A DNA stretch of 64,000 bases. Origin: Schistosoma haematobium (Eukaryota; Platyhelminthes; Trematoda; Strigeidida; Schistosomatidae). The notes under the pieces are model-generated. The model was not told the origin of the DNA. It made no database searches and was given only the letters and a program-made list of their open reading frames with translations. This document shows positions 35,531-46,863 of the stretch, in pieces (positions within the stretch are counted from its first letter, which is position 1; every line of letters starts with the position of its first letter). Made by a program: the position numbers and the translations under genes. The stretch spans positions 47,347,364 to 47,411,363 of the forward strand of contig NC_067196.1 in the NCBI RefSeq assembly GCF_000699445.3. The letters run 5' to 3'.

Positions 35531-36302
35531 GTTTAATATACAAGGATGAGTTACAATTGCTTTTTGAATTACTCACTTTTCTGAATGAATCAAAGCTGCT
35601 CTTGTTAGAAGTTTAAGGTTTCTGCAATACAGAAAATTTATTTGCATTTGACAATAAAACTTCATGTTGTTTCGTAACGCCATCACGAGGATCAGTATTA
35701 ACATCTTCAAAATTAAAACGGAAGTCTTTAGGTGCCTTGAAAGTGCAAAAAAGAATTTGTATGAGCTTCTTCTCTAGTTTAGAATTATTTATACCAGAAA
35801 TTAGGCGGTCACAATGTTGAATATACAACTGTTCACCAAAATTGCAATTAGAAGCTTGTGTCCAAAGCTGTAGTATGAAATTGTGGAGATGAGCATGACA
35901 GACTTATTTTGCAAATAGTTTTTGATGTTATTTGTCATGATCATCTCCACAATTTCATACTACAGCTTTGGACACAAGCTTCTAATTGCAATTTTGGTGA
36001 ACAGTTGTATATTCAACATTGTGACCGCCTAATTTCTGGTATAAATAATTCTAAACTAGAGAAGAAGCTCATACAAATTCTTTTTTGCACTTTCAAGGCA
36101 CCTAAAGACTTCCGTTTTAATTTTGAAGATGTTAATACTGATCCTCGTGATGGCGTTACGAAACAACATGAAGTTTTATTGTCAAATGCAAATAAATTTT
36201 CTGTATTGCAGAAACCTTAAACTTCTAACAAGAGCAGCTTTGATTCATTCAGAAAAGTGAGTAATTCAAAAAGCAATTGTAACTCATCCTTGTATATTAA
36301 AC
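35531..36302. repeat. Near-perfect palindrome: 370-bp arms, 32-bp spacer
   Basis: Arm 1 is 35531-35900, arm 2 is 35933-36302, and the spacer is 35901-35932. Position x pairs with 71833-x throughout what I checked, with a single mismatch noticed (35893/35940) and no indels. Both arms encode the same 71-residue piece of a gypsy-like Gag (35613-35828 minus, 36005-36220 plus). A transcript through it would fold into a long hairpin. It could be a recent fold-back duplication or an assembly/amplification artefact. Confidence 0.9.
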
Positions 36303-36545
36303 CTTGCCTTTCACATAGTAAGCTGAATCTTCGTAGCTCATGCCGATTTCGTTATCAGCGTTGTCGTGTGTGTAGAATGGTTGGATATACACAAAAATTG
36401 TGTAAAGGTTCCAGGTCGTTGGTGGATCAGAACCAGTTGATTTGGACAGAAAAATGGAATGGTCAGGGCGCTAAGCTATGGGTTTTCGCGCACATATTAC
36501 ATATTGTTGAGGATTCTGAGATGTCATTACTTAGCAGCTATTAAC
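35905..36545 (+). pseudogene. Gypsy-like retrotransposon Gag remnant with degenerate zinc knuckles
   Basis: Plus-strand frame: the capsid-like part starts near 35909 (DVICHDHLHNFILQLWTQAS, then QHCDRLISGINN) and stops at 36220. It resumes in the same general direction at 36257 with CLSHSKLNLRSSC and CRVCRMVGYTQKLC. These look like two CCHC knuckles in which one Cys and both His have been replaced. Retroviral-type Gag of LTR elements is the best explanation. Stops make it non-functional. LTRs were not located. Confidence 0.65.
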
Positions 36546-36559
36546 AACATTTCTTTCGT

Positions 36560-37365
36560 CATACGTCAATTTTCGTAATGTTTGTGCTTGTTACGTAGCT
36601 TATATTCCAGTTCATTAGTAGTTTCACATATTTGTTGCTTACAACCTGGGTGGATGATTATCCGGCCTAATGTGGTTATTTGTAACAATGGAAACTCATA
36701 CAAGTGAAATTCACCATTTGAAAAAGCCAAAAATAGCCTGTAATCAGAGTTTAATGCAAAAATTATCTCTAAGACGTTTTACAAAATTTCCCTTAAAATG
36801 GAGAGATTGGGAAGTTACGGAGCAACAATCGATCCAATGTGTGAACAACAAGACAGAGAAAGCTAAATCAATGTTCTTCATGATGATTTTGTGGTTTAGC
36901 TGCAATAAAAGACCATTTAATTATCAGAACACCTGGTATTCGTGCAGTCCAACGGACACCCAACAAACCTATAGCTTTTGAAATACGGAATGACAGCCTC
37001 TTGTGAGACCGTTCAAAGACGCTGAAACGGAACGACGGGAAGCTTTGAAATGATCTCATTTTTTAACCATGCCTAAGGCATAGCTCAGCCTCGCAGACGT
37101 GGTCATTCTGTATAACCTGTCTTTATTCACATTGGATATATTACCCTATCGTCATCCTAAACGTGTTCTCTAGGTGTACTAAGTATCATACTGTTAATCG
37201 TTACGGTACAATGAGTTAGTGTAGACAATGATGTGACTCCCACGTAAGATCTTTAGATTAGGTAGTCACATCCTGACGAAACTATATTTTAGGACTAGGT
37301 TTATTATTATAGTAGTACTAATACCAAACTGGACCATGATTCTACATACTCGTAAGGAGTAGAAA
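36560..37365 (+). other. Probable continuation of the gypsy-like relic, no clear domain
   Basis: Broken frames follow the Gag remnant (e.g. 36670-36981). The base composition is like the relic and differs from the AT-rich introns. I could not identify protease, RT or integrase motifs with confidence. Confidence 0.25.
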
Positions 37366-37369
37366 ATAT

Positions 37370-37645
37370 TCCTACAGTTTAGCACAAAGTGTTTCAACAA
37401 GTTTCCGTTTTTTAATTCTTGGTCGATCTTCATTATAAATGTTGAATGATCGACAGTTGGAATTTAGCAGCCCAATCAATCGACATATCAACAATGAGCA
37501 TTATTTTTGCTGCATATCAAAAGCAATCACGATATCTCTGATTGGGCCTTTTTTAACTTGTACACTTTTTAGAAACACGCCTAAGTAGGTTATGAGACTA
37601 ATAGTCGTTTTGATGTATTAAAACAAACAAAATTAGACAAACTAT
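37370..37645 (-). repeat. Non-LTR 3' tail repeat, copy 3
   Basis: Reverse complement matches 950-1265, with shared blocks around CAATCAGAGATATCGTG, GATCGACCAAGAA and CGGAAACTTGTTG. The orientation is the same as the non-LTR relic uphill (40300-42193), so it may be that element's 3' end, though 2.6 kb of unassigned sequence lies between. Confidence 0.6.
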
Positions 37646-40299
37646 TGAAATATGTAAACGGTGAAAACAGGTAGCCCGCATGATCAAGCAGGTTACCACG
37701 TCATATATTATATATATATATATTGTTACTTTTCTCGCTCTTAAGTATTATTCTTAGGGTTTGTGTTGCGAATGAGCTTGTAGGGCCAGCGAAATGTCAC
37801 TAAGCCCTAGCCAAATCATCCGGCAGTCGGGTCATTGAATATCGAGCAAATCATCGATCCTCGTCAAGGTCAGGGACAACCAACGCGCATCAGTTAATCA
37901 TATGCCATGGACTGGCCCATGCGGCAGTGGTCTTACTTTCGTTTGTATCTACCTTAACTAATATATTTCTGTAATAACGTCCTCTGTGTTGTACAGTCTT
38001 CAAAGCATCTATGTTACCTTGATACGTCAATGGGGTAGCACGCGTAAGGTGCTGACCACGAGGTGTGACTTCGACATTAGTTAGTTTGTCACACCATTCA
38101 CATCTAACTTGAGTAGGCCTCCAATCATTTCGACACAGATCATCTACGTTGGTGATCTACAAGCTTAAATAGGTATTTTAGAGGATCGCCAAGAATCTTT
38201 TAGATACTACAGGCGGTTGATAGATCTCCTCTTTTCGCCTACACTATAACGGGTGAAAATCTAGTGATTTGACGTATTCTTTTTGAGACCTCACTTTGAG
38301 CCCCGAAACTGATTTCTTTGTTACCCTTTAGACATACTTCGCAGCATTCTTATTTTTCGGAGTAAAGAAAGAAATACTGGCTTTGTACTCTAAGAGTGGA
38401 GAATAATACTTTCAAAAATAAAGTGAAAAATTCGTGCTTAACGAAGTTGCTAGTGAGAGATCTTTTTAAGCCGTTTAGTCGTAGATGTCGTAAAACTTAA
38501 GATTATAGGGCTACATTATACCTAGATCTTTTTGCAACCTGTGACACCTACCGAAGTATGAGCTGCTTTAATTGTGTGTGCAGTTCAACACGTATCCCAG
38601 ATAGACTACATTACGCTCTGAAATGTTGAAACTAATTCCATCTCTAACCACCAAACTTTGACGTGAAGTCGGATCTCCATAGTGTTAGCTTGTCATTCGG
38701 GTTTGAAACCTCTCTTCACGCCAGCAAAAAATAAGGCTTTAGACTATGGTTTTTGACGAAGATCATCGATATAAATCAAAAGGAGAGTTTTAGTATTTAA
38801 CTTTTGGGGACCTCATCATAACATTAGTAGCCAGGGAAAACGTGTGCTTCACTTTAAAAGACAGACTACTGAGGTATTACAAGTCATTCTACCTACTAGC
38901 TCAAAATTACCGATGATATATATATATGATCTACTCAACTAAAAGCCCTGCATGAATCGACATGCATAACATCCATCTCCGTCTTACGATACAGGACGGA
39001 TACCTATCTCTCCACAGGACTTATCACATTAGGAATTCAGGACTGACCCTCCCCGAAATGCGTGAATGGAATTTTTGGATGTTATAATCTGTACTTTAAC
39101 CACGATTAACTAGAGATTTCATAACACTTGGAGTTTTTATAAGGAGAATAACCGTTGGGTGGTTCGAAGTACCTTTCAATCGGCCTCCTTTGAAAATTGT
39201 CGTGATGTGTCTCAGCTTTCAGTTGTCTTGAATCGCATCTTGGCTGAGTAAAAACCAATCCGTTTAGCCAAATTGAGGGCTGTGCCCTCATCAGAGGAGG
39301 ATTACCCGTCTTCTGGCAAGTAATCGATTTCTTGTTAAAATATTCAAGTCTTCGGTATTCCAGTTCCGTGCTTAGAAACACCTCCAAGATTCTAGTTGAG
39401 ATGCAGTTGAACCTATCACCGACGTGGGTTGGAATTTATGAAAGTGCTGCTTTGCTAGGGGATGTGCAAGATCATCATCCATGCTGGCAGTGGGATTAGT
39501 ATCCAACAACTATGAAGGTTTGGCTTTGGCTGTTCAGTAAAAGGTGACATGATGAAATACGCTTTTCTGATCGGAAACAAGTTTATTGATTTTATTCCGG
39601 TGTTCTTCTTCTTTTAAAGCCTTCCCACAAGGGCTCCTAGCCTGATTAGAATGCTTGTATGAACTTTCACAGCTGATTTAATTGAATTTCCTTCAGTAAC
39701 ATCCTTTTAGTTTCAGCTTTTGTAGGGCATGATTTTGCGTTGCTTGCAACCTTTAGGGACCGTTTGTGCGACATAATGGTCTGTTATATTTAAGATCATG
39801 TTCATTGAGAAGCCTGGTGGTCAAACTGAACTTCGCCGTTCTAATCCATGTGCTCTAGATTTCCCTTTAATGCTACCTTTTGAGCCTAAACGTTGTTGTA
39901 CTGAGGATCGCACAGTTCCATCTTGGAAACTAAACCAAAGGTCGCCCTCACTGAATGGGATCTAAAAAGGCGCTGCATGTGTAACAACAAAGCTTATTGT
40001 TTAATACGTCAAAACATCAGACATTCAAATCTCAGTCTTCAACAGAAAGGACACGAGTTCACTCAACCTATAGTAATCGTTGCAATTTGCAGTACTGTGT
40101 AAATATTATGTCGCTCTGGACGTATCAACAGAGAGTGCTGATATTACGTGTTCTGGTAGAAAATTCCAGTAAACCATTACTCGGTGCGAAAAGGGAACAA
40201 GGACTGCACCCTAGGGAACTCTACATTTTACAAACTCTTACGCCGATACAGCTTAATTTATCCGTACCCTCTGTCTCCTATAACTAAGAAAGTCATGTA
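37646..40299. other. Unassigned stretch between the non-LTR tail and RT remnants
   Basis: Less AT-rich than the rest of the window, with an (AT)n run at 37703-37723 and a shorter one near 38918. Minus-strand frames are fragmented (e.g. 39387-39106). It probably contains decayed RT C-terminal and 3' sequence, but I cannot show it. The open stretch at 37890-38163 is listed separately. Confidence 0.3.
37890..38163 (-). other. Open reading stretch without ATG, unknown
   Basis: About 90 sense codons on the minus strand between a TAG and the TGA at 37890-37892. The product includes CRNDWRPTQVRCEWCDKL and a basic mid-section (VQHRGRYYRNI), with a CEWC pair. There is no start codon. A weak acceptor-like TTGTAG sits at its head. 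It may be an exon fragment or part of the neighbouring retroelement; I recognise no family. Confidence 0.25.
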
Positions 40300-42193
40300 T
40301 TCAGTCTGTGATTTCTCAATGGATCACAAAACTCCAGTTTTAACTTAATACCCAGGTGAGAGACTTTGTCAAAGGCTTTACTTAGACCTATGAAGATTAC
40401 ATCTGCCAGAATATTACTAACTTTTGCTGCAGCCTAATCTCTTGTAATGAGCAGATTTATCGATCATAATAGGCCTTTCCTAAGACCGTGTTGTTCCTTG
40501 GACAAGAGATTGATCCCTTCCATATAGTTTAAAATAACCATCCAAATAAGCTATTCCATTAGTTTGACAACAAAACTGGTTAGACTAACGAGGCCATAGC
40601 AGCTAAATAAGCCCCTGCATCCCGCCTTATACACCGGACTGATGACTTCGTCTTTCCAGTCTCTTTTCAGTCTGAACTGCTGCAAAAACGTATTAAACAT
40701 TATTAATAGAAGCTCAGCAATTAAGTCCCCCTGGGCTTTCATAATCACAAAATGAATGAAATCAAGACCACTAGACTTGTCCGGTTCGTGATGTTGAAAT
40801 GCTTGTAATGCAGCTCCTTTCTCAACGACTACAGGATCTGTCGGCAAGCCATCATCATCAAAATTAATTTTTGGTTGCTCGCCAATGTTGGTGGAAGACA
40901 CTTTTCTAAAATATCTTGATAAACCTTCTTCATTATCATTTCTCGCATAAATGTCTGGCCTTACCAACGCCTTGCAAACATTCCTTGTCTTACAAAAATG
41001 GACCTATAATGTTTAGAATCTGTAGAGATAATCCAACGCTTTTTCTTACGTCTAAGAAGTTTTATGACCTGTTTGGTTATCAGTGGTGAAAAGTTATTTG
41101 CTATACATAATACTAATCACTATATAGACGTGGATAGGTCAGTCGTACCTTAAAATATTGACCATGTTTCTCTAATTGACAAGCTAGTATTTACTGACCG
41201 ATTTGTTACTGTATTTCACACTTGGGTGGCCAATATTTTTTCTCCATACATTTGGGCGAGCTTTGACGTCATTGTATATTGTGTCAGAAGCCGTAAACAT
41301 GAATGATAAAACAGCATATGTTAATGGTGGGAAGATATTTAGATTAACGATATCCTCGGTTTCATGGGTGATTACTAAGTATAACACAAATCTTTGGTTT
41401 GAGAAAAGACTTGAGGTTTGAATGCATGTTGTATTAAGGTATGCCAAGTTACCATTATCAGAAGCCTACTATCGAAAGAGTTCTCAGATCTTACAGTGTC
41501 CATCTCTGCCCAACTAATATCAGGTACATTGAAATCTAATATCACTTATCGGTTATTTTTATTTCATAGCTTAATGTTCTCTCTAAAAAAGTCACCAGCT
41601 GGGCAGGTGACACCAAGTGCAAAGTCACGACCATCGAAAGTAAATTCTCAGCTGGTTACTTCATAAATTACACCATGAGATTCACAAACAAATGAACGGA
41701 TGTTTATAGTATCAGTAATGTATGTATGGACCTCACCCCCACTATTTTATCCATTCCTATCACTTATTAGGGAATCGTTACCGAAAATTCTGGAGTGACG
41801 TCAAAGACATAGACCAACCAAACCTAGGTCACAGCTACGATAAATGGCTTTAATTTGTCCAGTAGTATTTCCGGTTCATTGAATTTTCCTCTTAGACCAC
41901 TTGAATTTGCATATAAGACACATGAAGAGAACGACCTATCCATACATGCCATACGGATTCCGTTTCCAAGACCTGACTAAACTGAAACCCACTGAGCGAA
42001 AATTTTCTCCACCATTTTTTGACGCCTTGTTTGTTCAGCTTACACCGTCTTCTTCTTTATTCTGTCTTACGGAGACATGTCAGTTCTTACTCGAATGTCG
42101 GTACAGTTGTTATTTCATTGATCCTCGGACCATAGGCTTAACCTAAGCAGTCTCTTACCTATTCTTGACAATTTTTTGATCTAAAATCTCTTA
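40300..42193 (-). pseudogene. Degenerate CR1/Jockey-like non-LTR retrotransposon, endonuclease and reverse transcriptase remnants
   Basis: Minus strand. Near 41540-41490 the frame reads DFNVPDISWAEMD, an apurinic-endonuclease (EEP) signature. Near 41300 PLTYAVLSFMF sits where S-D-H-A-V is expected, so the catalytic Asp/His are lost. The frame 40967-40551 gives the start of an RT (LPTDPVVVEKGAALQAFQ, then FRLKRDWKDEVISPVYKAG), continuing with stops through INLLSKEQHG to SKAFDKVSHLGIKL near 40350. Many stops and frameshifts mark it as dead. The BEL element sits at its upstream edge. Confidence 0.7.
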
Positions 42194-42198
42194 CAGTT

Positions 42199-42752
42199 TG
42201 TAAAATCCAAACTACGGTTTGGATGTTGAAGAATAGCCGACCGGGGACTTTAGACACGCGCCCTTTCCCGTCGAAATCAAAACAAGTAATCGGGTAAATA
42301 GCGGTTCTATAATTCATCATAAATTTAAATGTAAATCGTTACCTAAACAAATATTACCACCCGGCTATTCAACCAATGATTGTTCAATCAATCAAATCTA
42401 AATTACAATAAATAAAGAAGTTGATAGAAGATGAGGAAAAATTACCAGTCACAACAAATGAACGTTATTCTATCCTGACTGGATAGATCACACACAATAG
42501 GAGGAACAAATCAATATGGCTACCGCCAAGAACAAGTGTCAAGTAAAACAACACAGATGCAGTTCAGGAAGAAACACAAACTTAGTGAATGCGTAATAAA
42601 AACAAAACTGTAATAAAAAATACAAGTATTAACAATTCAAATGTAACCAAAATACAACAATGTACAACTAAGGGGATCAATAGGAACAAAGTACAAGTAT
42701 ATACATGGAGGGATTTTCACCAACACACAAAACCTTCAAAATGGATCTTACA
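42199..42752 (-). repeat. 3' LTR of the BEL element (relative to its coding strand)
   Basis: 554 bp, same sequence as the other LTR. Preceded on the plus strand by target-site copy CAGTT. Sequence identity of the two LTRs implies recent insertion. Confidence 0.92.
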
Positions 42753-42880
42753 CCGGCCCCCAAAATGCCTCCATACCACACAAGCTACCTTGATGCCTAC
42801 GGTCATGGTTCATTATATAACATATCACACCATAGGAACGAGTAGGACTTACAACAGTACGCCTACTCGACCTAACTACA

Positions 42881-45800
42881 TTAATAACAACAAAGACTAA
42901 TCCAAAGCTTCAAGGAGACCTGCTTCACCTGTTCTCTGGTGATCAACAATAACAGTCGTGATATAGACCTAATCACTCTTCCCCAAACTCCACCCATGCT
43001 GTTGGATGAGGGCCTCGCTGACAATTCAATGTTTATCTTCTGATTCGACTGCTGCACAATCTTGCTTAACTCAGAAACTGTCACCACGAAGCTTGACGCA
43101 CTGTCACTGTAAATCTCCGGAGGTTTCCTTCTTCTTCCAATAAAACGTAATAGAGCCATTAAAAATGAATCAGTAATCAAACTACACATTTCAATATGTA
43201 CTGCCCATGTTTGCAAACAAGTAAACACATATCCATACCCTTTTTCTAATGATCTTCCTATGTGTCCTTGTTCTTTATGACAATGTCTAATTATCATTTC
43301 CGTCACTAAGTGTCGACTGGGTAAAATTACTGGATATTTAAAAGCATTTGGGAAATCTGAGTATCTTAGTCGACCTCCAACGCAGAGTAACCCATCAAGC
43401 ATTATCAACGATAAACCTTTCAGATCATCATGGCTTACTACTTTACTGCTGTTTTTAAATTCACTAAGTAATTCTCCATACACTTCTCTCTGAACCATCA
43501 ATAAAATCTTACGCTTGGCAATCTCAAGCTCTTTGACCTTTAAACATCCTAGATGAACGGATCCTTCACAACTCGGTAAACGAAGTACCATCAGGAATTC
43601 GATGAACCTTCTAAACCAGGTTACAGCTCTGACTAATTTCAACCAAGATTCAAGATCGGTCATTTTTTGTATACTTCCTCTACATAATAATTCACCTATA
43701 TGCTTAACGAAACTCTTTGCTTGATCACAAGCGGGAATGGATATCAAGCAATCATCAACATAGAAATTATTCTTGACATCATCTACAACATAACCATCAT
43801 AACCGTCAGAGAATATTTGGGCCGTCTTATTCAAGGCAAAGTTCGCACGAAACGGCGAGGATGTGGCATCAAATGGATGGGATGTCATTTGAAACTCGGA
43901 TGGTTCCCTCGACATGTCTCCCTCCTGCCACCACAGAAATCTTGAAGCTCCTCGATCAGACTCAGGGACCTTCACTTGCATGAACATTTCTTCAACATCT
44001 GCAGGGATTGCAACTGCCTCCTTGCGAAAACTTATTAATATACACCTTAACTCAGCGGTGGTATCGGGTTCTTGATAAATCATATCATTTGGGGAAACCC
44101 CTGCAAACTGGGCGGCACAATCAAGGACCACTCTAAGTTCTTCTGGTTTTTTCATGTTTAATACTGCATGATGAGGTAAATACCATCGGGGGCAATAAGA
44201 CTGAAGATATATTTCAAAGACCCTCTCCGCATAAGTCTTAGTAAAATCACTTTCAATACTTTTGATATACCTGATGTGCAGACTGACATCCTTCGACAAC
44301 ATACCCTTCAAACTTTGTAATCTACGGTTTGCTACTTCATAATTATCCACTTTCATATTTGGATTCTTTTTCCACGGTATAGAAACTACAGAATGACCGT
44401 TGTCGAAGCGCGTGCCCCCTTCTACAATCTTTACAGCCGCCTTGTCGTCTACTGATAATGATTTATCACTTGAATAAGCATCTGAAAACTCTACATCATA
44501 AAGCTCACGTATTTCATTCTCTAATGTCTGTACCTTACTGGTATGGTTAACGACTCTTTTTCTATATTCCGAATATGACGCAGGTCCGAAAACCGTCCAC
44601 CCCAGCAACGTTTTCACAGCGTACGGGTTCTTCCTTCCACCCAACCGTTGGTCTAACACCCAATGTGCTTCTGGTACGTCGCAACCAATCAACAGTAGAA
44701 CTTCTTCAGAATCTAGGCTATCTATTGGCACATCACTTAAATGAGGCCACTTAACTAGGTTGTTCATTGCTGACTTTGTTGGCTTATGACCTGGTATACC
44801 TGCCACAATCAGAGCTCCTTCAATCGTAACATGTTCAGATCGATCTAAAGAATATACCTCAAAAGGCGCACTCGTGACCTTCATTGTTCTATTACCGCCC
44901 ACAGTCCCAACTACCACTGATGCTTCGTCTTCGCTCAGCCCGAGAGACCTCAAACAGTTTGATTTTATCAGTGTCACATCAGAACCGTTGTCCAACAGAG
45001 CATAACCCACAATCTCGGCCTTTCGCGATTTCAACCGTACGGGAATCATGCCTAAACACACTTGACTGATTAGTGATTTAGTATATCCGCAACAATTCGA
45101 GATACCAGGTTTCTCACTCTTGCCGTGCAACAAAGAATGGTGTTTCTTTTCACAACCCTCAACGTTACAACGCTTTGTCAGCTTACATTCCTTAACTCTA
45201 TGTCCTTGTCTAAGACAGACGAAACAGATACCCTTGCTTTTAGCGTGAGACCATCGGTCTTGAACTGTAAGCGCTAAGAACTGTGGACATTTATCAATGG
45301 CATGGTCGTAGGAACACATACTGCATTTAGTTTTCGTTGTCGAACTATTCCCTTGCTCTGATTTCACGTGACAGTTCGTCTTTACGTTATGCCCTTTTCT
45401 TGAACGGTTTGCTAACCGTCCAAAACTACAACAAGCCACTCTCGCACGCGATGCGATAAACTGAGTGAGCTCGTCAAAGGTCGGTTCCCTGTTATCTTCA
45501 GTCAATTTATCCACCCAGTCCGCCCACTGGGCTTGCATAGGTTGAGGCAAGAGTCTCACTATTCTTTCCAAGGTAACTAAGGAATTTAGATCAGAAGTAT
45601 AATTCATCTGTTCCATGACCATAGCACAGTTTTCCATTTTAATAGCCAAGTTTGATAGTTGGTCCACGTCAATATACTCAAAATTCACAGCACTGAATGA
45701 GTCCTCTAGTGTTTCTCGAGCAATTACGTGAGACTGTCCGAAAAAACGTTTTAAAATCTCCCTTGCTCTTTTATAGCCAGAGGATGCCTCCATCATGACG

Positions 45801-46240
45801 CAACCTTCAATAGCTGTTTTAGCCTTTCCCTTACAATAGTGTATCAAATAGAGCAAGCGCTGGCTATCATCCGTGACTCTTGATGCTACATACGTCTCAA
45901 ATTGCCTTATAAACTTCCAGTATCCTTTTGGCTCTCTATCGAAATAACTCAGTTCAACCTTTGGTAGTTCTGGGCCAACAACATGAACTATAGGCGACAT
46001 GCTCTTTCCTGGTAATTCAGGCCTTTGCTTCTCCTTTAAACTAAGATCTTTTACGTCATCTGACACCGAATTAAGACTAGAATCACTACTATGATAATCA
46101 ACTCTATTTGAGTCTGAACCATGACCCTTAAGGACGTCAAAAGGCACTTGCTTGACAATAGGGGATTCTTCATTAACATCGACGAACTTTGAGCTTGATT
46201 TCCTTCGACGATTAACTGGCATTATAAGCGAAACGACCAA
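42881..46240 (-). CDS. BEL/Pao Gag-Pol polyprotein, deletion derivative (1119 aa, one open frame)
   Basis: Domains in order: a Gag-type region (DUF1759-like) at about 92-280; zinc knuckles C306-x2-C-x3-H-x4-C318 and C339-x2-C-x4-H-x4-C352; an aspartic protease region (DUF1758-like) with LLDNGSDVTLI at 415-425, where Asn sits in the usual Ser/Thr place of D-S/T-G; reverse transcriptase from about 683, with the catalytic YVDD at 827-830. Just after the RT the frame jumps to the integrase zinc-binding region (HLVTEMIIRHCHKEQGHIG, 977-995). The paired cysteines and first catalytic Asp of the integrase core are missing. The core then resumes at about 1002 and keeps one Asp (IYSD). RNase H is absent. 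No stop or frameshift interrupts the 1119 codons, so several deletions have preserved the frame. It should not transpose alone. Confidence 0.9.
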   Translation of the reverse strand: MVVSLIMPVNRRRKSSSKFVDVNEESPIVKQVPFDVLKGHGSDSNRVDYHSSDSSLNSVSDDVKDLSLKEKQRPELPGKSMSPIVHVVGPELPKVELSYFDREPKGYWKFIRQFETYVASRVTDDSQRLLYLIHYCKGKAKTAIEGCVMMEASSGYKRAREILKRFFGQSHVIARETLEDSFSAVNFEYIDVDQLSNLAIKMENCAMVMEQMNYTSDLNSLVTLERIVRLLPQPMQAQWADWVDKLTEDNREPTFDELTQFIASRARVACCSFGRLANRSRKGHNVKTNCHVKSEQGNSSTTKTKCSMCSYDHAIDKCPQFLALTVQDRWSHAKSKGICFVCLRQGHRVKECKLTKRCNVEGCEKKHHSLLHGKSEKPGISNCCGYTKSLISQVCLGMIPVRLKSRKAEIVGYALLDNGSDVTLIKSNCLRSLGLSEDEASVVVGTVGGNRTMKVTSAPFEVYSLDRSEHVTIEGALIVAGIPGHKPTKSAMNNLVKWPHLSDVPIDSLDSEEVLLLIGCDVPEAHWVLDQRLGGRKNPYAVKTLLGWTVFGPASYSEYRKRVVNHTSKVQTLENEIRELYDVEFSDAYSSDKSLSVDDKAAVKIVEGGTRFDNGHSVVSIPWKKNPNMKVDNYEVANRRLQSLKGMLSKDVSLHIRYIKSIESDFTKTYAERVFEIYLQSYCPRWYLPHHAVLNMKKPEELRVVLDCAAQFAGVSPNDMIYQEPDTTAELRCILISFRKEAVAIPADVEEMFMQVKVPESDRGASRFLWWQEGDMSREPSEFQMTSHPFDATSSPFRANFALNKTAQIFSDGYDGYVVDDVKNNFYVDDCLISIPACDQAKSFVKHIGELLCRGSIQKMTDLESWLKLVRAVTWFRRFIEFLMVLRLPSCEGSVHLGCLKVKELEIAKRKILLMVQREVYGELLSEFKNSSKVVSHDDLKGLSLIMLDGLLCVGGRLRYSDFPNAFKYPVILPSRHLVTEMIIRHCHKEQGHIGRSLEKGYGYVFTCLQTWAVHIEMCSLITDSFLMALLRFIGRRRKPPEIYSDSASSFVVTVSELSKIVQQSNQKINIELSARPSSNSMGGVWGRVIRSISRLLLLITREQVKQVSLKLWISLCCY

Positions 46241-46304
46241 TTATTTCCAGAAAATCCGCGAACGATTACCAAAGGATTTCGGCCAAGTAATAATTGTTTA
46301 GAAC

Positions 46305-46858
46305 TGTAAAATCCAAACTACGGTTTGGATGTTGAAGAATAGCCGACCGGGGACTTTAGACACGCGCCCTTTCCCGTCGAAATCAAAACAAGTAATCGGG
46401 TAAATAGCGGTTCTATAATTCATCATAAATTTAAATGTAAATCGTTACCTAAACAAATATTACCACCCGGCTATTCAACCAATGATTGTTCAATCAATCA
46501 AATCTAAATTACAATAAATAAAGAAGTTGATAGAAGATGAGGAAAAATTACCAGTCACAACAAATGAACGTTATTCTATCCTGACTGGATAGATCACACA
46601 CAATAGGAGGAACAAATCAATATGGCTACCGCCAAGAACAAGTGTCAAGTAAAACAACACAGATGCAGTTCAGGAAGAAACACAAACTTAGTGAATGCGT
46701 AATAAAAACAAAACTGTAATAAAAAATACAAGTATTAACAATTCAAATGTAACCAAAATACAACAATGTACAACTAAGGGGATCAATAGGAACAAAGTAC
46801 AAGTATATACATGGAGGGATTTTCACCAACACACAAAACCTTCAAAATGGATCTTACA
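46305..46858 (-). repeat. 5' LTR of the BEL element (relative to its coding strand)
   Basis: 554 bp, identical by eye to the LTR at 42199-42752. It contains AT-rich stretches and multiple short A runs. The adjoining inward sequence (about 46264-46304) should hold the primer-binding site, but I could not assign a tRNA. Confidence 0.92.
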
Positions 46859-46863
46859 CAGTT

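Larger units (their letters stand above)
42199..46858 (-). mobile_element. BEL/Pao LTR retrotransposon, internally deleted, 4660 bp
   Basis: Two 554-bp LTRs (42199-42752 and 46305-46858) begin TGTAAAATCC and end GGATCTTACA, an imperfect terminal inverted repeat with TG...CA ends. I saw no base difference between them. The element is flanked by the 5-bp duplication CAGTT (42194-42198 and 46859-46863), the size expected for BEL/Pao integrases. Coding strand is minus. A weak polypurine run (TTTTGGGGGCCGG) lies just inside the downstream LTR at about 42753-42765. The 3552-bp interior is shorter than usual for the group because RNase H and part of the integrase are missing. Confidence 0.93.

Noticed and set aside
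41203..41666. Plus-strand ORFs at 41203-41421 and 41418-41666
   Set aside because: They are antisense to the endonuclease part of the decayed non-LTR element.
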